A stretch of 64,000 nt of DNA, taken from positions 45,338,042 through 45,402,041 of the forward strand of contig CM060734.1 of NCBI GenBank assembly GCA_030704615.1. The letters run 5' to 3'. Source of the DNA: Takakia lepidozioides (Eukaryota; Streptophyta; Takakiopsida; Takakiales; Takakiaceae). The position numbers were made by a program, and so were the translations under genes. Positions 10,850-22,990 of the stretch are shown piece by piece; the first letter of the stretch is position 1; every line of letters begins with the position of its first letter. A model generated the notes under the pieces. That model was not told the origin of the DNA. It saw only the letters and a program-made list of their open reading frames with translations, and did no database searches.

Positions 10850-11637
10850 TACCATGCTAGCGGCACAACAACGGCACTGACGCGGACGTTGCAGGCTAGG
10901 GATTGTTGGATGATATAGGTCCATGTCACCAAGCGGCAGTGAATCGGCTACCACACTATAGTAGAAGCCCAGCAGCGAAAAAATCGGTAGGAGATACCAT
11001 CGCATGACAGGGTTGGAGAGACCAGCTTCGCCATGGAGGAGATTCGTGTCCTCACGACAAAATGTCTTCCTCAAATTGTGGATTTCCAGGGGACAATGCC
11101 TGGAAATCCGTATTTCACGGTAATGTGACATGTAGGCGCCAGGTAGCAGCCGCTAGTGTGGTAGGCAAAGCGGCACACTGACCTCCCTTAAACCAATAGG
11201 AGGGTCCAAAATTGAGTGCCATACCACACTAGCGGCACAACAACGGCACTGACGTGGACGTTGCAGGCTAGGGATTGTTGGATGATATAGGTCCATGTCA
11301 CCAAGCGGCAATTAATTGGCTACCACACTATAGCAGAAGCCCATCGGCAAAAAAATCGTTAGGAGATACCATCGCATGACGGGGTTGGAGAGACCAGCTA
11401 CACGATGGAGGAGAATAGCGTCCTCACGACAAAATGTCTTCCTCAAATTGTGGATTACCATGGGACATTGCCTGGAAATCCGTACTTCACGGTAATGTGA
11501 CATGTAGGTGCCATGTCAACGCCTCTCCACCGGCAGCAGCTGCTAGTGTGGTAGGCAGAGCGGCACACTGCCCTCCCTCAAAACAATAGGAGGATCCGAA
11601 ATTGAGTGCCGCTGCCCCTCTTGTCGCTAGTGTGGTA
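10850..11637. repeat. Tandem pair of MITE-like elements with terminal inverted repeats
   Basis: Two direct copies: about 10850-11221 (372 bp) and 11222-11637 (416 bp). Each starts TACCA(CA/TG)CTAGCGGCACAA and carries the same internal run (ACGTTGCAGGCTAGGGATTG; GGAGATACCATCGCATGAC). Unit 2 ends CGCTAGTGTGGTA, the complement of its start, forming a terminal inverted repeat of about 13 bp. The first unit lacks about 45 bp near its end. There is no coding capacity. The inner CACTAG could suggest a CACTA relative, but I found no clean 3-bp target duplication, so the superfamily is open. It could instead be one element with an internal tandem duplication. Confidence 0.6.
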
Positions 11638-12577
11638 TAGATTTCTATAACGGAAAAGAGGGACGATCAAACAGGCCAGCAGGCCGGTCAGGAGGAGGAG
11701 GAAGAAGCCGACCTGCGGATAACTGGTTAGTAGAATACTTTTTAAGCCTTCACACAATCAGAGCTCTGAAGGCCGTAGAAATCTTCTGTGTTTGCTTGCC
11801 ATGATCCCAAGAGACATTTGAAGCCACACTTACATTCATGCCAGTGACATGCAGATATAGATCTCAAAAAGGGGTAGCAGAATGAAACCCAACGTCTCTC
11901 TGAAAAACAGCCATGGCTTACGTTCCTGAAAGAACAAATTCTGTCTGTTGAAAGCACAATACAAAGTTCATAGTTTCAGTCTTTGTCGTCGATATTGTTT
12001 CTCCAACAAGTAATCACCGTTGACTAATGATCTACAACCATTGTGTATAAAGTAACACGAGACTTCCAAATCACTTTGGGATCTTGATAATTTATCCCTA
12101 GCTGGGATGGGATGATCGCAGCATTTCCTCCAAAAGGAAATGACTTCTACATAACTTGGTAACTGAGAAGACCTTCATCTAGGGGTGCATGCCCCTCTCA
12201 CTTGTGATCCCGGGGGAAGGCGGCCTAGGCCTGGTAAGATTACTTTAAAACTTCTTGGCATTGGAGTTGGGTCATAGTTTAAACCAGTGAGCACTATACC
12301 TGGAAAACCATGCACCCCATGTTAGCAAACTAACATGAAAAGAGGTGTCATTCTTCATAAGATGGACCTAAGAGGTCTGTCAATGTGCTAATTAAGAATT
12401 TTCGCTTTTGCTTCTATGATGAGAGCCAAAATACTCCACTGTTCTCCTTTATGCCCACCAAAAATGTGCACAAAACTTACACTAATATCACTGGGAAGTC
12501 ACGCAGCAACTAAACAAACATAATCTCCTCACTTGACCTGTTGACCTGATTCAAATGAATGGATCCTCCTCTCAGCT
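11638..12577. other. No recognisable gene
   Basis: Only short frames without family motifs. No tRNA-like, repeat or promoter signal I can support. Confidence 0.3.
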
Positions 12578-12861
12578 ACGCACTCATTGATTTCATGGTC
12601 TCAAGAGGCAACTCACCATGGCTGGGAATGCCCAAAACTTCAGTGGGAGGCACGTTTGCAATGAACAGCACCTTCTTACCGACAGCATCCTCCACATCCA
12701 TCACATACTTGCACTCTGAGACAACTGTCCTCACTTCACATCCTATATCCACCTGCATCCAATCCAGCACCACTGTAACTCTCCGTTCAAATGTCCAAAC
12801 TTAACATCTCGTGCGGTTCACAACCTTAAATCTGTTGCTTGCTGAATCTCTTTGGCCTTCG

Positions 12862-13417
12862 TCAAGCGCGCAAACTTGTATAGAAGAGCCCAATGGAAGG
12901 TTGCAGATTAAACTTCACATAGTAGAAAGAGGATGTACTCATACGACAATGTTTGCCATAGCCTTGTGGCCGACCCCGTGCCCAGTTTGAGTGGAACACA
13001 AAGGGACAGAAACTACCTTTGTCAGGAGCGACGCCAGTAGTATGACTTACCTTGGAACAGACAATTGATCCGAGTTTTCCAGATATCCTCCAGAAATCCC
13101 TATACACAAGCATCAATCTGCTGTGTGTCATTTGCCCAATGACTAGGCCCCACGAGGGCCGGGGCTTTTGGCTCAGCCTTGAGATTTTCAAAGTTGGTAA
13201 ACAGAGGTACAGGAACAGATACCTTGATGGATTTGAAGAGGGTGTCACTCTGGTGAGAGTACCCAGGACAATGAATCAGAAAGTGAATATTGTCCTCAGG
13301 TTGCCCACACAACGGGCATTTGCAATCCCCCTTCCCTCTCTGCATCAAATTGCAGAGAGGAAAAGAGAGACGGAAATGGGCAGGGCGAGGAAGGGGGCTG
13401 ATTGAATCTACTTTCAT
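12862..13417 (-). mobile_element. LINE 3'-terminal fragment, copy A (zf-RVT)
   Basis: Minus-strand frames carry HFRLSFPLCNLMQRGKGDCK, CPLCGQPEDNIHFLIHCPGY, which is the CxxC...HxxxxC zinc-binding module found at the C-terminus of plant LINE reverse transcriptases (zf-RVT). Downstream frames (PQGYGKHCRMSTSSFYY) match the corresponding part of copy B. It is 5' truncated with no polymerase domain, and lies in the presumed intron of the EMAPII-like gene. Confidence 0.65.
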
Positions 13418-13499
13418 CAGACTGGCCGGTACCTTTCACCCTTCTGAATGTTGTGTTTAGCTTCAGAGCTGACATATATGCTACTGAACTTTTGCCATC

Positions 13500-13960
13500 A
13501 CTGGAGAAAAAAGTAAGAAAGTGATAAACATTATATATCCACAGGGGAACACAACAAGTACCCACTGCAACAGACATCAAACGACAAGAGAATGTATTCA
13601 TAAGAAGTTGTTTGCCGTAGCCTTGTGGCCATAGACCGCACACCCAGTTGGAACAGATACTACCTTTGTGAGGGGCTCACCCCAGCAGTGGGACTTACCT
13701 TGATATAAACAAATAGTTTGGGCTTTCGAGATTTCCTCTAGAAAGCACTTCACGCAAGCATCAACTTGCTGAATGTGAGCTGCCCAGCAATTACACCCCA
13801 CCAGGGCCGGGGCTTTAGGCCCGGCCTCCAAATTTTGAAGTTAGTTGACATACGTGCAAGACCATGTTCTTGATGGTCCAGAAGAGGGTAACTCTCTGAT
13901 GAGAATACCCCGGACATTGTAGCACATCAGGCTTTGATAATCTTCCTTTCCTCTATGTAT
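13500..13960 (-). mobile_element. LINE 3'-terminal fragment, copy B
   Basis: It has the same orientation as copy A and lies directly upstream of it on the minus strand. Reading about 13930-13860 gives QCPGYSHQRVTLFWTIKN, matching HCPGYSHQSDTLFKSIK of copy A. Further on, KAPALVGCNCWAAHIQQVDACV matches KAPALVGPSHWANDTQQIDACV. PQGYGKQLLMNTFSC matches copy A near its end. Two diverged copies of one LINE family side by side suggest repeated insertion or a local duplication. Confidence 0.6.
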
Positions 13961-15330
13961 ATTGTTCAAGGTAGACTCCCTGCTCTGAGTTTGAATTCCA
14001 GTCTAGTGTCGAGGGTAGGTAGGCCCTTCAGATCATCCTTAAGGTCCTCATCCATGTCACAAAATGGAAACAAGTTCAGGCAAGTTTTATCCCTTCATTT
14101 TGTTCAGACAAGAGAATGAGAGAGAGAGAGGTCTTACAGTCAGCTGTAAGTGTGTACGACTAAGTGTGGGCTTCCCGCGATTCACACTCATCTCTGCATC
14201 TGTCACTGCCTTAGCATCTGTCTGCACTCAGCGCCAGTGACAATATTAGATTGTTCAACCGTAATCATATAAACAAGGCCTGGCCAAATTCCTTTAAGAA
14301 CACAGCTTAAGTCTTTTACGTCTGAAGACTGCAGATCAAGCCTCCCCTGCAGTTGTCTGCAAGCACCCGGCTGCCCAAAATGCAATCAGTATGTCAGCCT
14401 TGTGAGCCTCCAACAGAGATCCAGGTGGTTTGGGCACAATAGCCTCACTCTAGACTTTGAATCCACATCTGCAATCCTCGGACATTAATTTACAGGAGCC
14501 CCGGCCACAGAATGGGACATTGCCTCAGAAACTATGGTAGTTAGGTTCATTGAGTCTTCTGGGACGAGACTAGGGAGTGTTGGTACCAAATTACAAACAA
14601 GAGATTCAGTAACCCTTATGAGGCTTACAATGCTGCTGCTTCTGGTAAATAACTACACTGTTTGCAAGGTAAAGACAGTCAATTTGAAAACTATAGAGGG
14701 AGAAACCTTCAACTCAATAAAAATGTACTTACAATGATGCCAACCCGAATGTCCACAGCTTCAACAGTTGAATGGTCAATCTCAGGCTTGACAGTAGGGC
14801 ACGCCACGCGGCTAGTGGTCTCTGGCACCTCTGTTGTTTCGGTATGGGACCGAACAATGCCCCGCTTTGCTGTACATCTTTGCAACCTCACCCCTGTACT
14901 GTCAACACTTCCATTTAAGAAATTCACCTGCCAGTTTTTCTGCACTTCTTTCGAATGTCACCACTTCCTCTTCTTCGATTGACTCATAATTCCTTTATTG
15001 TAGAGAGATTCTAAACGGAAACAGAACTTGACTGCGTCACTTACAAACTATTTCTTTACCACTTACTTGGAAATGCAGAAGCGGGGCCGATGGACTTAGT
15101 AGATCCAAAAGAAGATGCCCAAGAGGACAGCACATTTCTTCTCAAATACCTCGCACTGACAGTTCCTGGAACTCCTGGAGTCCTTTCGGACACCTGCGGC
15201 CGCACTATGCTAGTTGTTGGGCAACATTGTGATACCACCACAATGGCCATTTTTACTGCTCAACGACACACTCTCACTCAACTTTCTCGTGCTCTCTCTC
15301 TAAGTTACACAGTCTGCACACCCACAGTTG
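13960..15330. other. Mostly unassigned; one (GA)n tract
   Basis: Apart from the EMAPII-like exon at 14735-14945 I see no gene. A short (AG)8 tract lies at about 14119-14135. A minus frame at 15250-15056 begins MAIVVVSQCC and is rich in Ser, Arg and Thr. It might be a transit-peptide exon of the EMAPII-like gene, but its phase does not join the next exon cleanly. Confidence 0.25.
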
Positions 15331-15440
15331 AGTAGGCGGTGGCTGGACCTGTGGATTGGAGTTCAATCCCCTGTTGGTTCGTGGCCTTTGGGTCTGGGGT
15401 GGAGTCCCTTTTCTCCTCCCCAAGAACTCCCAAGTTTTCT
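15328..15440 (+). mobile_element. SINE-like fragment related to the 17-kb SINE
   Basis: It contains GTAGGCGGTGGCTGGACC and GGAGTTCAATCCCC, which resemble RNA polymerase III A and B boxes. GTGGCCTTTGGGTCTGGGG is shared with the SINE at 17069. No clear tail is visible. Confidence 0.4.
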
Positions 15441-15729
15441 CTTTTATTCTGTTGGCCCACTTTGCCAGTCAAAGAGTAGCTTATTGACTAGGTACAAGAA
15501 GATCAGTTGGTTAGAAGGGGTCCTAAATTGGCTTTTAGTCAAGTTCATTGTGATAGTATCTGTTGTGCTGTATGCAATGGGGCTACAACAACTTTCTCCA
15601 GGTCACAAATTACAACCTTTCTCCTCAGTGGATGCTCGACTGAGGCTGCTCAGGTGAAGGGGAAGACACAGGCAAGGGAGGGACAGCGGTCAGAGAGGAG
15701 TGGAGGGACTTGGAGGGTGATAGTGTAGG

Positions 15730-17060
15730 GGGATCCATCAACCGTTGGGCTGTTGAAAGGGAGTCTCCTCAAAGGACATGAGTCGACTCCGGAGCGCTTC
15801 TATTTTTGGGGAGATGCTGAGTTGCCAAATGTTGCAGCCGCGTCCCTAAGAGCAGCAATGCTCTTAGGGGGTGGAGGACATGAAAAACCTCGAATGTGGA
15901 CAGATAGGGAGCAAGGGCAGCGGCCATGGACGCATGAAGAAATGGAACTTCTCTCTAGTACAATGCAGGATTTTGAAGTGGGTTGGCTCATTCCCTCCAA
16001 CCCATAAGTGCCCTCCTATCTGGGTGGTTTTGCACCTTGTGTTGTCTGGCATGCTCTTCTGTTTGCTTGCACTCTTGATGCCGCATTCCTGCTATGGTCT
16101 TTTCTTGCAAGCTAGAATTCCAGACTAATCATCGTTTCATTTTTATCTCAATGCAGTTCTTGACGCTCCCCTATATGAAGAAACATACGTACCACTGCAA
16201 TAAGATCATAACTTTTGAGAGCCCAAAGAGGGAGATGTGGAAACTAAGTTAGAGATGGCCACACCATTACTAATGGGTGGAGGGAGTTCGCATTTGAACT
16301 AGACTTGAAGTTGGACGATTATGTCTTCTTCATTCGTGTTGCATGCTTGCATTTTGTTGTAAGAGTGTTTGACCAACTTGGGAGGGAGAAATCCAATGCC
16401 TCTAAGTCAGGAAAGTATCCCTGGTCTTGTAATTATCGACGTAGAGCGCTCCTACTTGCACCCAAAATATCTCTGAAGATTTCCCATCAGTTGGAAAGAA
16501 GATCAAACTTGAAGGGAAGAGCAAGTGCAATTGTTTAAATTGCAAACATTCCAAATTGTAAGGCGCATACATCCATTGCATCAAGTGGGGAAAAGTTGAA
16601 TGCACTGAGAGTGGACAACAACGTCAGTAAGGACAAAGAGCGTTGCCGGATGGAAGAGACTAGAGAGCCTAGAAAGAGATGTCGCATTTGAAACAATCCG
16701 CAGATGTGTTCTGACAAATCTAATTGTTTACTTGTTGACCTCAAAGAATTGGGCAGTCTTATTTGTTTGTGGGTGCGGTTTACCGCATTGGCACGTATAA
16801 TCGCGTGAATAGAATTTTTAATATGTTTTTTTAAAATAGTATTTAAATAATTTCGTGAGTTTCACGACCTTGTTTCGGCTTAAAACATTACCTTTTGCAA
16901 GGATTGACACAAGCTTGCACACATCTGCGCAAACCGACGTCCCTGTATTCCTCCCCAGTCATCTTTCCCTTGGCTTTTCAATGTCATCTTGAGGTCTTCC
17001 CAGGTGTTTCCCTTTTCCGAAAAAATAACAAGAGAAAAAAAAGAAAAAAGAAAGGGACAC
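15730..17060. other. No recognisable gene
   Basis: Frames are short and overlapping without motifs. 16,800-16,860 is A/T rich. Confidence 0.25.
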
Positions 17061-17068
17061 AACAGAGC

Positions 17069-17252
17069 CGTGGCCTGGGGGTAAGCCACTCGTGTATTGG
17101 CCTTTGGGTCTGGGGTTCAAACGTTCAAACGCCTTCGGGCTGGGGCTTTGCCCCTGTAATGCCTCCATGGCTCAGGAAGGGGGTTTACTTTCCCCCTCAA
17201 CTTGAGGGCCCAGTTGCTGGGGCTGGTGTTACCTTGGAAACCAAAAAAAAAA
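17069..17252 (+). mobile_element. tRNA-derived SINE with poly(A) tail
   Basis: The plus-strand head has an A-box-like TGGCCTGGGGGTAAGCC (17071-17087) and a B-box-like GGGGTTCAAACG (about 17112-17123), roughly tRNA spacing. The body is G/T rich, and the unit ends in an A10 run at 17243-17252. Just downstream (17279-17330) is a related stretch with GGTCTGGGCTTCACTCCCC, perhaps a second truncated head. SINEs are transcribed by polymerase III and mobilised by LINE enzymes. I did not find a target duplication. Confidence 0.55.
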
Positions 17253-18149
17253 GCACATTGAGAGGGATGTAGCCCTGACGGCTGTTGGCCAAAGGGTCTG
17301 GGCTTCACTCCCCTGTGCTGCTGCCTTTGCGCTGGGGCTCTGTCTGCTTGATTGGATGGCTTTTCCTGCCTATCTGCAATACCCCATTAGCTCTTTGGCA
17401 GCCAGATTTGTAAGTGAATTTTTCACGTTTGGTTTCCCATTCCTTTGTTTGGGTACCACATATTCTTGCCTCAGAAGCTTGGTTTTCCGCCAATGATATT
17501 GTCTCAAACAGCTCCACCCCAAGGGAGAACTCTTGGGAAACATTTTCTCCATAGCAAAATGAACAGGTATCTTCTTCTCTTTGGCCGCACATATGTCTAA
17601 TGAGAATTATCTTTTCCTTCAAGATTTCCTCTAAAATTAGATTACAAAGGGAAAGAAACATGGAAAGTGTAACTTTTTTTTTTAAAAAAAAATGTCAATG
17701 ATACCCTTTGAAATCTTGCTTTGCACAATATTTAAAAATATTAAGAAAAATACATACATACATATAGACATACTTACATAGAAACAAAGGGCCCTGCATC
17801 TAGGTTGCTCGCTTTAGAAATACACCACCTGGTTTAGTTTCCATTGATCTGTTTGCAGGCGGTCACATTTCGTTACAAGCTACGGCCGGTTTCTTGCTTG
17901 TTGTTTTCTAAAACCAGTGAATCTCTGGCTCCTTTTGAAAGCTTCCCCCTAGGAGGACGGTTCTGGGTGCGATTCGATCAATTTTTTATTGGTTATATTT
18001 TCCATGCCTCTATCTAATATGATTTACAGGGCCTCCATCCCCTTTTACTAAAAATGGGGGCCAGCTTGTAATCTTGTGATAGAAAGCAATGACATCAGTG
18101 GCAACAGGCATCCGCTATATCAGTTTGTGCGATATTAAAGCATGGCCTT

Positions 18150-19810
18150 GGGGATCCTGCAACAACACATACAGCAGCTTGTCCAACCGGCCAGGTCTCA
18201 GCAGCGCTGTCTTCCAAGAGCACTTTAACTACAAAAAGTCTCTCGACTTCAAGGATCATACAACTGACCTGCAGTCACCATAAACACTTTCCAAACTATC
18301 CTATTGGCTCCTTCTGTAACCTGGTTGTTGATTCACTTCACCTTAAGCCTCTACTCCGTGTTTCAAAACCACCAGATCATATATGATCTACCAGCCTTGG
18401 CAATTGCTTACGGTGCTCCAACATATCCAGCTGATTTCCTCCAAGACGTGAGATAAAAATCTAGTTGTGCAAAAATTAAGCTAACTCATAGCACAATAAA
18501 CCTCTCACCAACTAGTGGCAGCGATGAGGAAAACGCTCTTCTGCTGCCCTAACCAATCCCCCTCCATCTCTGTCACTAACTGCATTGCAACCAATAATCA
18601 AAATTATAAGCAGCCACTCTCAGTAATCAACAGCCCAATGTCTCAAGCTTATATTTCATAATCACACTCCTGAAAGACACAGAAAAAGAGAAAATTCATA
18701 TTTATTTTAGTTTGTTCTGGAACGTGTTTCCTTCCCCTCACAAAAGAAGAAAGAAAGTCCACTGATGCAGAACAGGAGAATATTGATACCACCACTCACA
18801 GCTCAAGGAAGCAAGGGGACATGTAAGACGAGGCTCCATGACACACACTACCATCTGTATTCTATCACAGCCACTCTAGAAAATGCAGCATTATGGCCAA
18901 TGGTACTGGATGTAGGGTGAGGTAGCATTACCTCATCGACAACCCGCTCCGCAGCGCCATTCCCATCGCTGCCACGCCATGGTGCAATGCCATCCATCTA
19001 CATATAAAAGCAAACCATCATTACAACACAGCGACTTCAATCTGCACAACTAAAAGCAAGCAATGCCATCAGACTTCCTTTTTGGCCAAAGATTGCCGTG
19101 CCTTTAAATTTAAATCGTTGCTCAACAAGTACGCTGGAGAAAGTGGGCGTAGTGATCATCAGCTGTTCACACCATTTGTTTTGATGAGGTTATTCCCATC
19201 TTTTTCTGGAACTAATGCCCCTAGATGCATACATTTGGCGCAGCAATTTGCATGCCAAATGGAAGCGACAATACCAAGTTCAACAACATCAGGAGAACAT
19301 AAACATATTGAATGAGTATGTGAAACAGATCATGAGATCTTTGAATTTATTTTTTCCAATGCTGATATATGCAAAAGAGCCAACTTCAAGTTGGCAGAAT
19401 AAAGTTGAACAAAGTAGGCACTACCTGATATGAGGTGAGACTGTGATTGGAAATGCATAATCAGGAAAGCCTGTGAAATCAGTGTGGGGAAAAATGTTAA
19501 CATTGGGAGAACAGATAATCATCTCACCAGCCGGTGTTCAGTACAACAAACACAAGGAAGTCAATGATGACACTTACATGAAATGGAAGCCTAGACCTAT
19601 TGTTCTCAACCACTATATTCATAAATTTCACGTTCCTTACACTTATTTCAGTTACATGGTCCAAAAGCAGAGCCCATGAATTAACCTTGATAAAGGCACC
19701 TGCGTCATTAGCACTAGCTTTTGCCACAACAGTCTTGCCACAGCCAGGAGGTCTGTAGAGCAACACCCAGTAGCCAAGTCCAGGCCCAAAGCCTTATTCA
19801 CCCACAAAGT
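18150..19810 (-). pseudogene. CDC48/NVL-type AAA ATPase gene fragments
   Basis: Three minus-strand exon-like pieces follow AAA order. First (about 19810-19655): GLDLATG in one frame, then LLYRPPGCGKTVVAKASAND in another. This is the Walker A region with a frameshift and Arg in place of the first Gly of GPPGCGKT. Second (about 18997-18932): acceptor ATATGTAG, then MDGIAPWRGSDGNGAAERVV and donor GTAATG, the segment after Walker B. Third (about 18204-18163): LLRPGRLDKLLYV, the 'ALLRPGRxD' box. Such ATPases unfold or remodel protein complexes using ATP. The frameshift and poor match around ALLLDHVTE argue for a decayed copy, with introns retained. Confidence 0.6.
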
Positions 19811-20429
19811 AGCGTCGTAGCACACAAGCCTTCAACTGATGCAGCTCAGTATTGCAAAATTACGCTTCACCGTAGCCAAAACTGATCCTGACCTTCATTT
19901 TGGAAGTTCATGTTTCATGACTTACAGAGTGGTAATGCACTTCCGGGTGCTTGATAGGTCTGGATATCGAAAACTCGAGCTCCTCACGCACAGAGCCCAA
20001 GTAAACCCTTCACGTTTGGCTCATTCCAAGCGCATCCTGCATGAACAAATAGCTTTTTCACTCAGCACAACATTCACTGGGTTCCTGTATCAGATAAGGA
20101 AGGGGGGTAGAGACGGCTCATGTCCATACTTCAGCTCTAGCCATAATCCAATCTTTCAGACTATTTTCCACCTATGGCCATCAACAGCCAGGAGACAATC
20201 ACTGAACTCCATGACGAGGATACTCGACTTTGGTCACCTGCAAATTCTCCCTTTTCCGGAAGAGAGCTGAGGGCAATTCACCAGTGCAAACGCTCACAAC
20301 AAACCACTTCTACAACTCTTCCTAGTCGAAAGAAACGGGCTGTTCTTACCACTTTACACCACACGTCATCGTACATCATGCCTCAACTCACCTCTTTACG
20401 ACGAACGGGTGGTCCTTAGCCTCCTTCCT

Positions 20430-22990
20430 TGCTTTCTCGATTGTCTGTGAATGGATTAGCAAACAATTTCAAGTCACGGAGCTACCAGAGGAGTACGTTG
20501 GAGTGCGTTGAGACTGTATTGTTTCACGGTTTAAATCAAAACGTATAAGTCCCTCCTGTCAGGGTTGTCTCCACCCCAACGCAGACGCCATCCTCCCTCC
20601 CTCTGTGGAGGACTTTGAACCCGATGAGGACCTTCAATCGGATCGCGATACTTTCATAAAGGCGTTCGCTCGTAGCCCGCATCTTGCAGCAGCCGGCCCA
20701 TCTGGATTGGTATGAACATCTCAGTGGCTGTCTCAATCCACATGACTCTGCTAGTGATTTTTCCCAGCTGTTCCAAGTTTGTTCTTCCATTGCGACTATT
20801 CGTATACCTACCCCCGTTGCATGTATGCTTGAAGCAACACGGCTCTTGGCCATATCCAAGACTGCTGGTGGGATTTGGTCTATAGCAGTCGGGGAGGTTC
20901 TATATCATTTGGTGAGCCGTTCTATTTGCATCCAGTTTCGGGAGGTCTTTTCTGCTTACTTCTCTCCCCATCAATTTGGGGTCGCTACCCCAGGAGGTTG
21001 TGAAGCAGTGGTGCCTGGGATTCGTGCTTCCCTCGACCTTCATCCAGATTGGATCGTCCTTCAGGCGGATGTCGCCAACGCTTTCAACACGGTTTCCAGA
21101 TCAGCAGCAATATTTCCGGAATTGCGATCAGCCGGCGGCGCATGCCATCAACTCATTCCTTTCTTGAGATTGTTTTCACATTGTTTTATGCTTTTTCCAC
21201 CTTTTTTTTTTATAGTCATCATACCCGTACTAGAGAGCTTACAGTTATTCAGTCAGAAGTAGGTATACGTCAAGGCAAGCCATTAGGGGGACCTCTTTTT
21301 GCCTTTGCACACTTCCGAGCTCTTCACTCTTCTGCCCAAGCCTTCCAATCCTGCATATTTCGTTCCATTGCTGATGATACACACATCACTGGCCCTCCTA
21401 GTGATATCCTCTTGGTTTTCCATTACTTTGCTGACCAACTCCACTCTCTAGGGCTCACTGTTCAACCCCGCAAAGTCCACAGTTTGGTCACCCTTTGGTC
21501 TGCCCTCAGATGTTGTGCCCCCTACCGACTTTCTAGCACCATCTTAAGGTATTTGAGCTGTGTTAGGCGTTCATCTTGACACTATCCCTTACACAATATC
21601 TTTCCTTCAAGCTGATGCATTGCTACAGGATACTAGCCATATAAAGTTTCTTCCCAAACTAAGGGATATATAGGTAGCCCATGGCATTCTCGCCAAATGT
21701 TGTCTACACCGACATTTTTATCTCTTTATACGTTGTTTCCCCCCAAATCCCCAGTTTTGGGAGCTTTTGTCTTCTTTCGATACGATTGTTATGGGGATAT
21801 TTGGTCGTCTATTAGGCCCGGGTGCATTTGATAGTGATGAGGATTCCTTGGCATATCGTCAAGCTACCCTCCCGATCTCTTATGGGGGGAGTGGGCTTAT
21901 TATCCACAGTGGCAACCGCCCCCTGCTACCTTCCTGGGTAGCTGAGCTCTAGTTGCTCCAACCTTGACATCTCGGTTTTTGTGTCAGCAACGCCCTATCA
22001 TCATGGATGTGGTTGCCCACATCGATAATGGCTCTTTGCCCTTCCAACAACATCTTCATGCAACATGGGACTTCCTCCCGATATCAGCACAAGCTTGTCT
22101 GCCACCTTTCGAACAATTGGTGACTCAAGGCCTGGAGCACTTACAGGATACCATCATGGAACGCATGCACCAATACTCCTTTTCCAGCATACTTTCGATG
22201 CTCCTTCAGATACACATCGAGCCAGACTTCTCTCTTGTGTAGGGCCCGGCGCAGGCGCCTGGCTCACGGTACGACCAGCCATAGCACCATTCCGTATGTC
22301 CTCAGCAATATTTAACACCTCCCTTCGGGTTAGACTTGATCTTCTGCATCCCTCTGTGTTAGAACTACAGCGGTGTATTTGTCGCCACCATATCGACCCA
22401 TTTGGTGTCCACCTTCTTCGTTGCCATTGCGACGGAGAACGCACTGCAACTCATGACGTCGTCCGCGATGTAGCTGTGGTTGCTCGTGATGCGGAGTTCA
22501 TGTCCTTCTAGAGCAGATGCACGTACTTCCAGCCCACGATCATCGTTCCACACGACGACACTTTGACCTTGTCATCTCTCACGACGGGCTGCGTACATTG
22601 GTGGACGTGGTCATCACTGATCCTACTAGGGCAGATCTCCTTCCACGCACAGCCTTATCACATGGAGTTGTTGCTTCAGTAGCCGCACAGGGGAAGGAGC
22701 GCGATTATCGAGCACGTCACCCCACAGACACATTCCTCTCTTTGGCGGTCGAGATCTTCGGTTGCAGTTTGCATCATCAATTCAACGATTTCCTTCGTAC
22801 ATGTGCCCATCACGTAGCTGAAAACAAAACCCTTGGAAGCCCATACGTCTCTATTCTTACAGTTTTCTTTAGACAACAAGTCTCTATTGCTTTTACAAAA
22901 GGCTCAAGCTCTATCCATTTTTCATCGGGCAGAGGTTTCCTAGACAACTTCATAAAGCTAGATTCTTTCTTGTTGTCTGACCTTCTTTAG
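20430..22990 (+). mobile_element. R2-like LINE (RT plus restriction-like endonuclease), degenerate
   Basis: The plus-strand coding sequence is broken over several frames. RT: FARSPHLAAAGPSGL, GGIWSIAVGEVLYHLVSR, HQFGVATPGGCEAVVPGIRA, LQADVANAFNTVSRS (catalytic Asp block), GIRQGKPLGGPLFAFAHF, and FRSIADDTHITGP with the ADD of the polymerase box. After RT: a zinc motif CICRHHIDPFGVHLLRC (CxC-x8-H-x3-C), then RTATHDVVRD, then HFDLVISHDGLRTLVDVVIT with two Asp about 14 apart, and YRARHPTDTFLSLAVEIFG. A CCHC-type finger followed by a PD-(D/E)xK-like nuclease after RT is the layout of R2/restriction-like-endonuclease LINEs. Frameshifts and stops show it is inactive. No rDNA flank is present. Confidence 0.75.

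Larger units (their letters stand above)
12578..14945 (-). pseudogene. tRNA-binding (EMAPII-like OB-fold) protein exons
   Basis: Two minus-strand exons look like parts of the tRNA-binding domain found in EMAPII/AIMP1, Arc1p and plant organellar OB-fold proteins. The upstream exon ends at about 14735 with STVEAVDIRVGII followed by donor GTAAGT, matching the domain start 'LDIRVGRIV'. The last exon starts after acceptor GATGCAG near 12753: VDIGCEVRTVVSECKYV, then GKKVLFIANVPPTEVLGIPS, matching 'DIGE.RTVVSGLVKYV...VVVLANLKPxxMRGIxS'. It stops at MKSMSA. Both exon borders are in phase 0. The exon that should encode the 'HPDADSLYVEE' piece was not found, and two LINE tails lie in the intervening DNA. 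I treat the locus as probably broken; it could be a live gene with an exon I missed. The 5' exons are unresolved. Confidence 0.45.
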
